A DNA stretch of 64,000 bases, taken from Schauerella aestuarii (GTDB lineage Bacteria; Pseudomonadota; Gammaproteobacteria; Burkholderiales; Burkholderiaceae_B). The position numbers were made by a program, and so were the translations under genes. Under the pieces are notes generated by a model that searched no databases, had not been told where the DNA came from, and saw nothing but the letters and a program-made list of their open reading frames with translations. Positions 16,075-25,491 of this stretch are shown here, piece after piece. How positions within the stretch are numbered: the stretch's first letter is position 1; every line of letters starts with the position of its first letter. The DNA lies in contig NZ_SIZW01000043.1 in assembly GCF_009866805.1 (NCBI RefSeq), forward strand, positions 186,001 to 250,000, read 5' to 3'.

Positions 16075-18224
16075 TTTCGGGCCGGCCGACGCGTCGCGAT
16101 CAGCGCGGATCGATAGCGGTCCCCGCAATATTCGCCGTGCTCGTCGGTTTGGTCTTGATGGGCTCGGCGCAGATCGGCTATCTGTATTACATGAAGCGCG
16201 CGGCGCAGAACGCGGCCGATATGGCGGCGTTGACCGGCGCGAAGGTGCTGTATGGCGGCTCTGCCGCCGAGTGCACCGCTGCGATCGCAGCCGCGCGGAC
16301 GACGGTGGTGGCCAACATGCCGTCCTACGTGGGGGCAATGGCCGGCAATGAGCTGCAAGTGAGTTGTCAACGGTGGGACGGCACGAGCACCGATGCCGCC
16401 GGCAGGCATCTGCGCGCACCGGCGGCGGGCGAAGCGTTCAACGCGATCAGCGTCAAGATCGTCAAGCCCATCAACCCCATCGTGCCGGCGATCACCGGTG
16501 CCTCCAGCACCCTCATCACCGGTGGCGAAGCGATCGCCGCCAATACCGAGCCGGCCGCCGTGTTCTCGGTCGCGTCGCAACTCGCGCGCACGTCGACCAC
16601 CAAGAACAACCTGCTCGGCCTGCTTGGCGTGAACCTCTCGGCGCTGGATGCCAGCGGCATCGCCAATGCCAAGCTGACGCCGCTGGCGCTGATGCAGGCC
16701 GCCGGGATTCCGTTGGCGACCGATCTCACGCTGGGTGGTGCGAATGCGCTGTTGAATGTGCCGAAGCTGTCGCTGGGGCAATTGATCAACGCCACGGCGA
16801 CGGTGGTGGGCGGAGATCAGGCGGCCAAGATTCGTGCGTTGATCGGACAGTTGCCGGCATCCCTTGACGTCAATCAGGTCAACATCAATCTGTTTGGCGA
16901 TGGCAACACGGCAGGGTTGCTCACCACGGTCACCAACGCAGGGAAGGATGCGGCGCTCACCACCTCCATCAGCGCACTGGATCTCGTGTCGACCGCCATC
17001 AGTGTGGCCAGCGCCGGGCGCGCGGCGTTCGTGCCTAACCTGAGCCTTCTCGACAGCGCCATTTCCGTTCAGGCCGGTATCGTCGAGCCGCCGTCGCTCG
17101 CCGTGGGCGGGGTGGGAACCGTCGCTTACAACGCGCAAACGCGTATTTACGTCGACATCGACACCGACAAGATTACCGCTGCGAAGTGGCCGTTGTTGAA
17201 GACGGTATTGCAAACGCTCAATCTACGGGTGCATTTGCCGCTGGTCGTTGATCTCGCAAGCGGTAAGGGCACCTTGACGGCGCTCTCCTGCCAGCCGCCC
17301 GTGCGCACGGCCACGATCGCCTTGCAGTCGTCGCTGGTGAAGGCGTGCATCGGCATACCGAACGAGGGCACCAAGTTTTCATTGAAGCAGGCCTGCGACG
17401 ATAATCTGCAGAAAGTCACCGTGTTGCGATTCCTTGGGCTTTCGCTGCCGCCGTCACGTGTGTTGCTTAACGCAATGGATACGAACGTTGGCGGGGGCAC
17501 GGTGCAGAATCTGCAGTTTTCGGCACCCACGCCGGCATCGCTGCCGACCACGATCACCGGTGCCACGAATGCGCTGTCGCTCAACGTCATTCCTGCTGCG
17601 TTGTCGCAAGCGCTCGATCTGGTTGGGTTGCTGGACGGCGCGTCAAATAATTCGGCCGATGTCGGCGGCGCGCAGCAACTTGCCTCGCAGTACTTGAACG
17701 CCACGCGCAACAGCAATGGCACCTACAACCTTGCCGAAGCGGTGTATGCGCTGCGTAACGGCAGCCGCAATCAGACGGCCCCCGGGGCGTTGCCGCCATT
17801 GGGCGACTGGCAGGTGGATTACACCTCCTGCACCTTGTTAGTGATTTGCAAGACCGAACGCGTTTCCGTGTGGACGGCGTTTTCGAACACCGTCAGCGCG
17901 ACGCCGGGTTTGCTGGGATCGATTACCAACCTTGTCGGCTTGAGTGGCTGCAGCGGCATCTTGACGGTTGTGCTGGAAGGCAACCCCGGCTGCGTGCAGC
18001 GCAACCTTGCGCAGTTCATCGCTTCCGCACCCACCAATGTGCTCCCCGCCGTGCACGCGTGCGGCATCGTGTGCCGCCTGAGCAAAACGGTGCTCTCGCC
18101 GCTGCTCAACAGCGTGAGCAGTCTCTTGCTCACCACCACGCGCGATATCGTGGGCGTGGAACTGGGCCGCACCGACGTCACGTTGTTCGACATCCAGTGC
18201 GGCCAGCCGCGGCTGGTTTACTGA
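16071..18224 (+). CDS. tadG: TadG-like pilus assembly protein
   Basis: The product is 717 residues. The N-terminus [19 protein letters not shown] is the TadG/TadE-like membrane segment with a pseudopilin-like QRGSIA. It is followed by a helical region ([12 protein letters not shown]) typical of the TadG N-terminal domain. The long remainder is Thr/Ala/Leu-rich with several Cys in the last 150 residues; I see no clear von Willebrand A motif. TadG is thought to be an envelope protein needed for pilus biogenesis. ATG 16071 overlaps the DUF3613 stop. Confidence 0.85.
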   Translation: MISGRPTRRDQRGSIAVPAIFAVLVGLVLMGSAQIGYLYYMKRAAQNAADMAALTGAKVLYGGSAAECTAAIAAARTTVVANMPSYVGAMAGNELQVSCQRWDGTSTDAAGRHLRAPAAGEAFNAISVKIVKPINPIVPAITGASSTLITGGEAIAANTEPAAVFSVASQLARTSTTKNNLLGLLGVNLSALDASGIANAKLTPLALMQAAGIPLATDLTLGGANALLNVPKLSLGQLINATATVVGGDQAAKIRALIGQLPASLDVNQVNINLFGDGNTAGLLTTVTNAGKDAALTTSISALDLVSTAISVASAGRAAFVPNLSLLDSAISVQAGIVEPPSLAVGGVGTVAYNAQTRIYVDIDTDKITAAKWPLLKTVLQTLNLRVHLPLVVDLASGKGTLTALSCQPPVRTATIALQSSLVKACIGIPNEGTKFSLKQACDDNLQKVTVLRFLGLSLPPSRVLLNAMDTNVGGGTVQNLQFSAPTPASLPTTITGATNALSLNVIPAALSQALDLVGLLDGASNNSADVGGAQQLASQYLNATRNSNGTYNLAEAVYALRNGSRNQTAPGALPPLGDWQVDYTSCTLLVICKTERVSVWTAFSNTVSATPGLLGSITNLVGLSGCSGILTVVLEGNPGCVQRNLAQFIASAPTNVLPAVHACGIVCRLSKTVLSPLLNSVSSLLLTTTRDIVGVELGRTDVTLFDIQCGQPRLVY

Positions 18225-18234
18225 TCCGCTTGCC

Positions 18235-19680
18235 ATGAATCGATCCGCCATCGTCACTGAAGATATCGATCTCTACGTCTGGGAAGGCGGCACCGATGTA
18301 GGGGTGCGGGCCGAGCGCATGTTGGCGGCCTATGACGTCAATGTGATCCGGCCGGGCGTCGATGCAGGGTTTCCGCCGCTGCGCGATGCGGCCCGGACAC
18401 AGGTGGCGCTGGTGTCGGTGGCGTTGATGGGCGACGGCAACTTCTTCGGCCTGGATTGGCTTACCCACGAGGCGATTCCGGTGATCTGGGTCGCGGCCGA
18501 AACGCGCGGTCAGGATCCCACCTTTTTTCCGCCGAGTCATGCCCATACGTTGCCGCATACGTTCAGTGGCGTAGAGCTGCGCGCGTTGCTCAACCGTATC
18601 GCCGGCGGCGCGGCGGCGCGCGGCGCCATGCAGCCCACGGAGGCGGCACCCCTGGTCGCCACATCGCAAGCCATGCGCGCCGTATTGGAAGAGGTCGATA
18701 TCTTTGCCGACTGCGGCAGCAATGTGCTCGTGTTCGGCGAAACCGGCGTGGGCAAGGAACGCATCGCGCGCCGCTTGCACGATCAGGCGGCATGGTCGTC
18801 GGGCCCGTTTGTGGCGGTGAACTGCGGCGCCGTGCCCGAAGGCTTGTTCGAAGCGCATTTCTTCGGCCACGCAAAGGGCGCGTTTACGGGCGCTATCGGC
18901 GCACATAAAGGCTACTTCGAGCAGGCGAGCGGCGGCACGCTTTTCCTGGACGAAATCGGCGATTTGCCGCTGTATCAGCAAGTGAAGTTGCTGCGTGTGC
19001 TGGAGCACAACACCGTCACGCGTTTGGGATCGACCACCGAAGTGCCCGTACGGTTTCGGTTGGTGTCGGCCACCAACAAGGATTTGACCGATCTCGTGGC
19101 GCGGGGACTATTTCGCGCGGACCTGTATTACCGATTGGCGGTCATCGAACTGACGGTGCCTACCTTGGACACGCGTGGCCGCGATGAGAAGATCGCCTTG
19201 TTCCGCGCGCTGCTGGCCCGTTTCTGGGAGAGCGGGCAGGACGCGATCGAAGGCGGACAGCCGCCGGAGTGGCTGCTCGACCAGGTTGGGGGAACGTCAT
19301 TTCCCGGTAATGTGCGCGAGTTGTCCAATCTTGTGGAACGCGTGGCCCTGGTGCGCCGGCAATTGGGCAATTGGGATTTCGTGCGGATCCAGGCGGTATT
19401 CGATCGCATGCGGATGCGCAACGCGGGTATCGCCGCCACGGCACCGCAGATGCACATTGCCGATTCTGCCGATCTCGAACCCACCGATGGGCGCGGTTTG
19501 AGTCCTGCCGAGTTGCTCGAGCGTGCACGCGTGATGACGGCGCTTCAGGCGAATGGCTGGCGCCGTCAAGACACGGCGCAGGCGCTGGGAATCAGTCGTA
19601 AGGTTTTATGGGAAAAGATGCGAAAATTGCAGCTCAATCGCGTCAACGGTTCGATGACCGAGGATGCATATGAAGGCTGA
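18235..19680 (+). CDS. Sigma-54-dependent activator of the tad locus
   Basis: The product is 481 residues. It has a divergent N-terminal sensory domain (residues 1-130, with no obvious phosphorylatable receiver Asp pocket). The AAA+ domain has Walker A GETGVGKE at about 168, the sigma-54 contact motif GAFTGA at 215-220 and Walker [15 protein letters not shown] Fis-type helix-turn-helix closes the protein ([21 protein letters not shown]). It starts 10 bases after tadG. Such proteins remodel sigma-54 holoenzyme at -24/-12 promoters. Its position suggests control of tad or biofilm genes, but I could not find a convincing -24/-12 site upstream of flp. Confidence 0.92.
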   Translation: MNRSAIVTEDIDLYVWEGGTDVGVRAERMLAAYDVNVIRPGVDAGFPPLRDAARTQVALVSVALMGDGNFFGLDWLTHEAIPVIWVAAETRGQDPTFFPPSHAHTLPHTFSGVELRALLNRIAGGAAARGAMQPTEAAPLVATSQAMRAVLEEVDIFADCGSNVLVFGETGVGKERIARRLHDQAAWSSGPFVAVNCGAVPEGLFEAHFFGHAKGAFTGAIGAHKGYFEQASGGTLFLDEIGDLPLYQQVKLLRVLEHNTVTRLGSTTEVPVRFRLVSATNKDLTDLVARGLFRADLYYRLAVIELTVPTLDTRGRDEKIALFRALLARFWESGQDAIEGGQPPEWLLDQVGGTSFPGNVRELSNLVERVALVRRQLGNWDFVRIQAVFDRMRMRNAGIAATAPQMHIADSADLEPTDGRGLSPAELLERARVMTALQANGWRRQDTAQALGISRKVLWEKMRKLQLNRVNGSMTEDAYEG

Positions 19681-19696
19681 TCAAGAACAATATTGC

Positions 19697-19715
19697 GCGT
19701 GCACCTTGTGCACGC
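19697..19715. other. 8-base stem-loop before the DUF2968 gene
   Basis: GCGTGCAC and GTGCACGC form a perfect stem with a 3-base loop in the 57-base gap after the sigma-54 activator. No T-run follows, so it is more likely an mRNA processing or stability element, or an operator, than a terminator. Confidence 0.4.
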
Positions 19716-19737
19716 CCACTGGAAGAGGAAATAAAGC

Positions 19738-20487
19738 ATGAAAGTCAGGCCGCAATACGGTGCCGCAGGGTCGGTTCGACGCGTTGCGCGATTGGGCGTC
19801 GTGTCGCTGCTGTTGGCCACGTTGACCGCTTGCGGCGTGTTGGGAAATCAAAAGCCCGAACCGGCACCGCGGCCGACCGTCAAGCAAGTGGATGCCCCGC
19901 CCGCCGCGCCTGAGCCCGTGACGCCGCCGGCCGCTGCGCAGGCGCCGTCACTTGCCGCCACGACTACGCCGCCTGCAAGCACGGTGTCCGAATTGCAAGG
20001 CATGATTCAAAGTCGCGAAGTGGCCGAACTGCGCACGGCTTACAACGGCAGCTACGGCGCCAGCCTGTTGTTCAACGCCGAAACGTTGACGTACTACGCT
20101 GCCTTGTTTCAGCAGAAGAATTTTTGGCGCATCGTCAAAACCAGTTCGGAGCGGCAGGCCGAAGCCGCCTATCGCAGTTTCGTCGCGCAGTCGGCCGAGT
20201 TGGCCGAGGTCGACCTGCGACGCATCCGCCTGCAGGCTGAAAACGCACTTGCCGAGCGCACGCTTTCAACGCGGAGCGAGTTGTTGAGTACGTTGCAGGC
20301 CGATGAAAGTGTGCGCGAACAGCAGGCACGCGAAGTACAGACCCGTCAGGCGCAGAGCCGCGAGCAGGCCAACGCGCTGGCACAACAGCAAAAGCAGGCG
20401 CGGGAGGAATTGCGCGCGATCCAGGCGCAGATCGACGCTTTGCAGCGTCGTCAGCAAGAGATCGGCAGCGGCAAGCGCGGCAAGTAA
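19738..20487 (+). CDS. DUF2968 coiled-coil lipoprotein
   Basis: The product is 249 residues. The lipobox LTAC is followed by a Pro/Ala-rich linker of about 70 residues and the DUF2968 core beginning TVSELQGMIQSREVAELRTA. The core contains GSYGASLLFN and a long Gln/Arg/Glu-rich coiled coil through to the end. The family is of unknown function and largely restricted to Burkholderiales. AGAGG lies about 10 bases upstream of ATG 19738. Its plus-strand position directly after the sigma-54 activator makes it a likely member, or a separately controlled neighbour, of the tad cluster. It converges with fecA, leaving a 5-base gap. Confidence 0.8.
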   Translation: MKVRPQYGAAGSVRRVARLGVVSLLLATLTACGVLGNQKPEPAPRPTVKQVDAPPAAPEPVTPPAAAQAPSLAATTTPPASTVSELQGMIQSREVAELRTAYNGSYGASLLFNAETLTYYAALFQQKNFWRIVKTSSERQAEAAYRSFVAQSAELAEVDLRRIRLQAENALAERTLSTRSELLSTLQADESVREQQAREVQTRQAQSREQANALAQQQKQAREELRAIQAQIDALQRRQQEIGSGKRGK

Positions 20488-20492
20488 GCGTT

Positions 20493-22937
20493 TCACCACT
20501 GCGCCCGCAGGCCCAGCCACACCGCGCGCGGATCGCCGAAGTAGTTCTGGCGGTCCGTGTAGCTGGTTGAGGCGTAGTACTTCTTGTCCAGAAGGTTGGT
20601 GACGTTCAGGCTCGCGCTCAATGTTTTGCTGAAGCGATACCCGAGTCGCAGGTCGAGCGTCGCAAAGCCGGCCCGGTCGATGCGCGGGCCATCGTCCGCG
20701 CTGTAGGTGCGCGTGTAGGCACGGAACGCGCCGCCCACATCGAGCCCTTGCAGCGGTCCATTCTGCAACGTGTACTTGGTGGACACGCGCACGGCATGCT
20801 TGGGCGCGCGCGTTTCGAAGGCGGCACCTTCGTTGGCGTTGCCTTCTCGAAATGCGGTCGAGAGATACGTGTAGCCGGCGGCAATCTGCCACGCCGGCGT
20901 GATGGCACCGGCGGCTTCGGCCTCGAAGCCGCGACTGCGTACCTTGCCGGATGCGAGGAAGTAGTCGTCGTCGACCGGATCGCTCACCGCACGGTTTTCA
21001 TCGTCGATCTGAAAAATCGCCAGTCTGCCGGTTAGCCTGCCCTCATCGGCATCGCCTTTCAAACCCAATTCGTATTGCTTGCCTTGTCGCGCCGGCAGCA
21101 CACTGCCCGCCACCGTGGTCTCTTGCTGGGGAACGAAGATCGACGCAACCGAGCCGTAGGCCGACAGGTTCTGCGAAAGATCGACGACCACACCGGCGTA
21201 AGGTGTGAACTTGCCGTTCTCGCGCGAGGCCGCAGTGCGCTCGCGTGTTGCGCGATCGAACGACGTGCTGTCCCACCAGCTCATGCGGCCACCCAGCACG
21301 ATCGTGCCCCAGGCCACAGGCTTGATGCGGCTTTGACCGTACACCCCATATTGCTCGATGTCGACCTGATCGAATCGGTCGAACACGAAATCGGGTTCGG
21401 CGACCCCGTGATCGGGATTGAACACGTTCTGCACGATGTCGCCGGCCCGGGCGCGGGTGCCTCTTTGCGTGGCGTTGTGATATTCGGCGCCGGCGATGAG
21501 CTGCTGTTCGAGGCCGCCCACGTCGAAGGGCATCGACAACGAAGCATCCACGTTTTGATTGCGCTCGGTGTCGATGCGATGCTGCGGCAGCAACGTGGTA
21601 TTGCCGGTCATGCGATCGACCGGGCTATCGGCGAATGCGAGCTTGCTGTCGCGCCGGCGATCGAGCAGATTGCCGTTCAAGGCGAAAACGGCGCCGCCAC
21701 CGAATCGATGCTCCAGATTGGCGAACAGATCGGTGGCGCGCGTGTCGTTGTGGGCCCAATCGGGCCCGATGAATGTCGATCTCGCAACGTTCAGCAATTC
21801 GCCGTTGGTGTACGTGGGCAGGCCGCGGGAATCGCGACTGTCGCCGTTTTGATGCGTGCCGCCCAGCGTGAGTGTGGTGCGCTCGCCGAGATCCATGTCG
21901 AGGGTGCCGAAGACGAGCTGGCGTTCGGCATTGACGAGGTCGATATACGAGCCGGTTTTCTCCGTCACCGCGACGAGCCTGCCGCGAACGGCGCCGGAGG
22001 CGACGATCGGGCCGCCGAGATCGACCGCCGCGCGTTGCCGATCCCACGAGCCGCCGCTGAGTTCGGCATTGCCTGAAAATACGCCGGGCGCGCGCTTTCG
22101 GACCAGATTGACGGTGCCGCTCGGTTCGCCCGCGCCTTGCAACACGCCAGCAGGCCCGCGAAGAATTTCCACCCGATCGTAGATGGCGGTATCGAAGGTA
22201 GTGACTTCATTGTTGCTCGACACCGATACGCCATCGACCTTGACGCTGTCCAATCGAAAACCCCGAAAGAATATTTCGGACCGCTCGTTGGCGTCATCGC
22301 TTTTGACCACCGTGGCGCCATTGGTGGCTTCCAGCACCTGATTGAGCGTGGTCAAGCGTTCGTCATCCATTTGCTGGCGCGTGACCACGGTGATGGATTG
22401 CGGAATCTCACGCAGCGCCTGGATCGACTTGCCGATCGTCACGTTCGGGGCCGCATACCCGCCCGTGTCTTCAGTGGTGGCGTCGGCAACGCCCGTCACC
22501 GTCACCGGGGCCAGGCTGGCGATGCCGGCGGACGAGGCGCGTTGCAGAATGTAGGCGTCGGGTGTTTGCGCGATGGCCACCAGCCCCGTGCCGGCCAGCA
22601 CGCGCGCAAGGGCGTCCGGTGCGCTGTACACGCCGTGCAAACCTGCGCTCGTGTGACCGTCGGCCAGCGCCGCGTCGCCTGCAAGGAAGACGCCTGCCAT
22701 GCTGGCGACGCGCGCCAACACGACGGGGAGGGGGCCTGGCGCCACGTCGAAACGCAACGGCCGGGGCGATTCAAGGCGCGTTTGCGCGTTCGCCAGTGCC
22801 GTTGCGGCAAACACGCTGGTGCCAAGCGTTGCAAGCTGCAGCGCGCGCAGCAGGGGCAGTGCACGCAACATGGGCAGGATGGGCGTGTGGGGTCGGGTCT
22901 TGAGAGATGCGGGGCGGGAGGAAAACGTGAAGGGCAT
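20493..22937 (-). CDS. TonB-dependent siderophore receptor with signalling (STN) domain, FecA/FpvA type
   Basis: The product is 814 residues. The signal peptide ends near TALANAQ. An STN domain (about 55-125: LRFDVAPGPLPVVLARVA, SAPDALARVLAGTGL) is the signal-transducing extension that contacts a FecR protein. A plug follows, with the stretch ALREIPQSITVVTRQQMDDE. A 22-strand barrel ends in a terminal Trp (WLGLRAQW), as expected for an outer-membrane barrel. It imports a ferric siderophore and signals its presence. It lies downstream of fecI-fecR on the same strand, 98 bases away. The start could instead be ATG at 22871. Confidence 0.93.
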   Translation of the reverse strand: MPFTFSSRPASLKTRPHTPILPMLRALPLLRALQLATLGTSVFAATALANAQTRLESPRPLRFDVAPGPLPVVLARVASMAGVFLAGDAALADGHTSAGLHGVYSAPDALARVLAGTGLVAIAQTPDAYILQRASSAGIASLAPVTVTGVADATTEDTGGYAAPNVTIGKSIQALREIPQSITVVTRQQMDDERLTTLNQVLEATNGATVVKSDDANERSEIFFRGFRLDSVKVDGVSVSSNNEVTTFDTAIYDRVEILRGPAGVLQGAGEPSGTVNLVRKRAPGVFSGNAELSGGSWDRQRAAVDLGGPIVASGAVRGRLVAVTEKTGSYIDLVNAERQLVFGTLDMDLGERTTLTLGGTHQNGDSRDSRGLPTYTNGELLNVARSTFIGPDWAHNDTRATDLFANLEHRFGGGAVFALNGNLLDRRRDSKLAFADSPVDRMTGNTTLLPQHRIDTERNQNVDASLSMPFDVGGLEQQLIAGAEYHNATQRGTRARAGDIVQNVFNPDHGVAEPDFVFDRFDQVDIEQYGVYGQSRIKPVAWGTIVLGGRMSWWDSTSFDRATRERTAASRENGKFTPYAGVVVDLSQNLSAYGSVASIFVPQQETTVAGSVLPARQGKQYELGLKGDADEGRLTGRLAIFQIDDENRAVSDPVDDDYFLASGKVRSRGFEAEAAGAITPAWQIAAGYTYLSTAFREGNANEGAAFETRAPKHAVRVSTKYTLQNGPLQGLDVGGAFRAYTRTYSADDGPRIDRAGFATLDLRLGYRFSKTLSASLNVTNLLDKKYYASTSYTDRQNYFGDPRAVWLGLRAQW

Positions 22938-23035
22938 GCGATGCGTTCCGGAGTTCTTCGAAGATAGGGCGTCACCTTACGAATCGAACGAAGGCGGAAA
23001 TCCGGAACCCTTGGCTGAAAATAAAGCGCTGCCCG

Positions 23036-24055
23036 CTACGTCACGGAACGCGGGCCGATGGTGGTCCACCAACCGAAGCGCCGACGCACCACCACGGGCA
23101 AGGCACTTTCGAGCAGGCTCAGGGCGAGATCCGTATCGCTTGTGGGAAAGCTGCCAAGCACGCGTAGATCGGAGACGGCGGGATCCACACTCAGATGGCC
23201 GCGGCGATAGCGGCCAAGCTCGTCAACCCATTGGCTGAGCGATATGTTCTCGGCAAGCAGTACCCCCCGTTGCCACGCCGCCTGGGCTGCATCGGCGGGT
23301 TGCAGGGCGCCGATGCCGCTGCGGTCGAAGCTGGCCGATTCGCCGGCACGCAGCACGCTGTGGGAAGCGCTCGCCGCAGTATTGACGGCGACCGCGCCTT
23401 CGAATACGGCCACGCGCGTCGTCGCATCGAATTGCCGCACGCCGAAGCGCGTACCCAGGGCATCGATGCGGCCGTCGCGCGTCGCTACCCGAAAGGGACG
23501 GGAGTCGGGCGGATCGCGCTGGCCGGCAGTGTGAATGAGGATCTCGCCGCGCGTCAGCCGCAGCAGCCGCTCTCGAGGTGTATAGGCGATGTCGACGGCA
23601 CTGTCGGTGTTGAGCCACACCTGGCCGCCGTCGGCCAGTCGCACGGAACGCCTCTCGCCGACTGCCGTACGACAGTCGGCCAACCAATACGCCGCCATGG
23701 CGGGGAGGGGCGACACCTTCCAACTCGTCCAGGCCAACAGGCTGCTGCCGCCGAGCAATCCGATCGCACCAAGTGCCCGTCGGCGAGAAACGCCGGTCGT
23801 GCGCAACGATTGCAACGCCGCTTCGCCGATGACGGCGTTGTCCGGCTGCCGCATTGCTTGAAAGGACGCGTTGACGAGATCGACATACCGCCAGGCTTGG
23901 CGATGGTCGTCACTGGCGTCGAGCCAGCGCTGCCAATCGGCCCGGGTCGCTGGATCGCATTGGCTGGCGCGCAGTTGGGCAAACCAGTCCGCTGCGCTTT
24001 CGAGCGCTTCATAGGGAATGTGCAGCGGCTGCGAAGGACGCGTGGACGATGTCAT
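23036..24055 (-). CDS. FecR-family anti-sigma/signal transducer
   Basis: The product is 339 residues. A cytoplasmic DUF4880-like N-terminus (ALESAADWFAQLRASQCDP, RADWQRWLDASDDHRQAW) binds the sigma factor. A single membrane segment lies near residues 95-115, and the FecR domain holds RLADGGQVWLNTDSAVDI and RFGVRQFDATTRVAVFEGAV. It relays the state of the STN domain of the receptor to the ECF sigma factor. Its ATG overlaps the fecI stop by ATGA. Confidence 0.93.
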   Translation of the reverse strand: MTSSTRPSQPLHIPYEALESAADWFAQLRASQCDPATRADWQRWLDASDDHRQAWRYVDLVNASFQAMRQPDNAVIGEAALQSLRTTGVSRRRALGAIGLLGGSSLLAWTSWKVSPLPAMAAYWLADCRTAVGERRSVRLADGGQVWLNTDSAVDIAYTPRERLLRLTRGEILIHTAGQRDPPDSRPFRVATRDGRIDALGTRFGVRQFDATTRVAVFEGAVAVNTAASASHSVLRAGESASFDRSGIGALQPADAAQAAWQRGVLLAENISLSQWVDELGRYRRGHLSVDPAVSDLRVLGSFPTSDTDLALSLLESALPVVVRRRFGWWTTIGPRSVT

Positions 24056-24585
24056 GCCGCCTGCGGTGTGACGTCATCCTGCATCCGCAGCACCAGGCAT
24101 TGCAGCATGGCGCGTGCGGTGTGCTTGCGCACCATGCGATCCGACACGCCCAGACGAGCGGCAATATCGGTACCGGACATGCCGTAGACCATGGCCATCA
24201 CGAACGCATCGGCTGTCTTGGCCGGTAGCTTGCGCAGCACGGCGTCAACCTGGCGCAACGCCTCGAAGATTATGGCGCGCTGTTCGGGCGAAGGTTCGGT
24301 GATGTCGGGTTTGGCCGCGAGCGCGGCCAGCCAGGCGGCTTCGATGTCGCGGCGGCGCCAAAGATCGATGCACATGCCGCGCGCCATGGTGCTCAGATAG
24401 GCACGAGCGCCCGATTCGCCGTCGAACTGTCTGGGTTTGACCAGCAGGCGCACGAACACGTCATGCGCGAGATCGGCCGCGTCGCCTTCCGAGCCGAGCT
24501 TGCGGCGCAACAAGCCATAGAGCCAACCGTGGTGGCTCTGATAGAACGCATACAAGGGGTGGGGAGCCGGCAAAGGGGCAGACAT
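24052..24585 (-). CDS. ECF sigma factor, FecI type
   Basis: The product is 177 residues with sigma regions 2 (YGLLRRKLGSEGDAADLAHD, FVRLLVKP) and 4 (LPAKTADAFVMAMVYGM, TDIAARLGVSDRMVRKHTAR). FecI-type sigma factors direct transcription of the adjacent receptor gene when released by FecR. ATG 24585 is preferred; a TTG four codons upstream is in frame, and neither has a good ribosome site. A Fur-like sequence lies about 50 bases upstream, which fits iron repression of the cassette. Confidence 0.92.
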   Translation of the reverse strand: MSAPLPAPHPLYAFYQSHHGWLYGLLRRKLGSEGDAADLAHDVFVRLLVKPRQFDGESGARAYLSTMARGMCIDLWRRRDIEAAWLAALAAKPDITEPSPEQRAIIFEALRQVDAVLRKLPAKTADAFVMAMVYGMSGTDIAARLGVSDRMVRKHTARAMLQCLVLRMQDDVTPQAA

Positions 24586-24631
24586 GGTCGACGACAAAAG
24601 ACAAAAGGAATGCCGACGTTGAAAACGCGAC

Positions 24632-24648
24632 TGATTCGCATTCTATTG
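24632..24648 (-). promoter_or_regulatory. Fur-like box upstream of the ECF sigma gene
   Basis: TGATTCGCATTCTATTG shares the TGAT and CATT halves of the Fur consensus with several mismatches. It is placed 47 bases upstream of the sigma factor start, where an iron-controlled promoter is expected for a fecIRA cassette. Matched by eye only. Confidence 0.4.
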
Positions 24649-24758
24649 TCAGCAGTCCGATTGTGCAATGCGCCATTCCGCGCCGTGTAAAGCGCTGTGA
24701 TCGGCAAAGCGCATCAAGCGCACTGAGCGCTCGAGCACTTTCCTGTCCAAGCCAACCG

Positions 24759-25412
24759 CTACGGCCTGGCCGGCCAGGCCGCCATGGCGGCGTCACAGAT
24801 CGCAATCAACGCATCGTGCGTGGCGCCGTCTCGCGCCTGCATCGACATGCCGCACAGTACCGCCGAATAAAACTTGGCCAGCGCACCCGGGGATACCGAT
24901 GCCGGCACGTCGCCGTTGTCGATGCCGTGCTGAATGCGCGCGGTGAGGTCGGTCTCAAATCCCGTACGGCACTCGGTGAGCAGCAATTGGATATCGGCAG
25001 ACTCCGGCGAACAATTCACCCCGGACATCACGATCATGCAGCCCGACGGCGTTTCGGGACAGGACATGTTGTTTGCAGCCGACACCAGCAGTTCGCGCAC
25101 AACGGCGCGCGTGTCGTGCGGATCCGACATCATGCACTCGTTGTAGCCGCCGGGTCCTTTGCGATAGCGTTGCACCGCCTCGCGATACAGGCCTTCCTTA
25201 TCGCCGAACGCCGCATAGAGGCTGGGCGCCGTGATGCCCATGGCGGTGGTGAGGTCACTGATCGACGTGGTTTCGTAGCCTTGGCGCCAAAACACATGCA
25301 TGGCGCGCTCGAGCACGGTTTCGCGGTCGAACGACAACGGCCGCCCGCGCGGGCGGCGCTCCGTAACCACCGCAGTATCCGTCTCCATTGCAGGGGTATT
25401 TGCTGTTTTCAT
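24759..25412 (-). CDS. TetR-family repressor of the efflux operon
   Basis: The product is 217 residues. The N-terminal helix-turn-helix reads TTSISDLTTAMGITAPSLYAAFG followed by KEGLYREAVQRY, a textbook TetR DNA-binding domain. The C-terminal ligand domain has Cys residues near CPETPSGCMIV and NCSPES. It is transcribed divergently from the efflux operon, the usual arrangement for a local repressor released by pump substrates. The start could also be the internal ATG at 25388. Confidence 0.92.
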   Translation of the reverse strand: MKTANTPAMETDTAVVTERRPRGRPLSFDRETVLERAMHVFWRQGYETTSISDLTTAMGITAPSLYAAFGDKEGLYREAVQRYRKGPGGYNECMMSDPHDTRAVVRELLVSAANNMSCPETPSGCMIVMSGVNCSPESADIQLLLTECRTGFETDLTARIQHGIDNGDVPASVSPGALAKFYSAVLCGMSMQARDGATHDALIAICDAAMAAWPARP

Positions 25413-25432
25413 AATGGTTGATATTAAATTCC

Positions 25433-25461
25433 TTGACGCACCGATGCAAGCTGTCTACAGT
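25433..25461 (+). promoter_or_regulatory. Sigma-70-type promoter of the efflux operon
   Basis: TTGACG at 25433-25438 and TACAGT at 25456-25461 are separated by 17 bases. Transcription would begin near 25468, just upstream of the adaptor gene. The stretch lies in the divergent gap with tetR. Confidence 0.55.
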
Positions 25462-25471
25462 CTAGTCCATA

Positions 25472-25491
25472 TTCATAGCGTTCGTTATGAA
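25472..25491. promoter_or_regulatory. Candidate TetR operator
   Basis: TTCATA at 25472-25477 and TATGAA at 25486-25491 form a perfect 6-base inverted repeat with an 8-base spacer. It sits immediately downstream of the efflux -10 box and over the first possible start codon, so repressor binding would block transcription. Confidence 0.5.
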
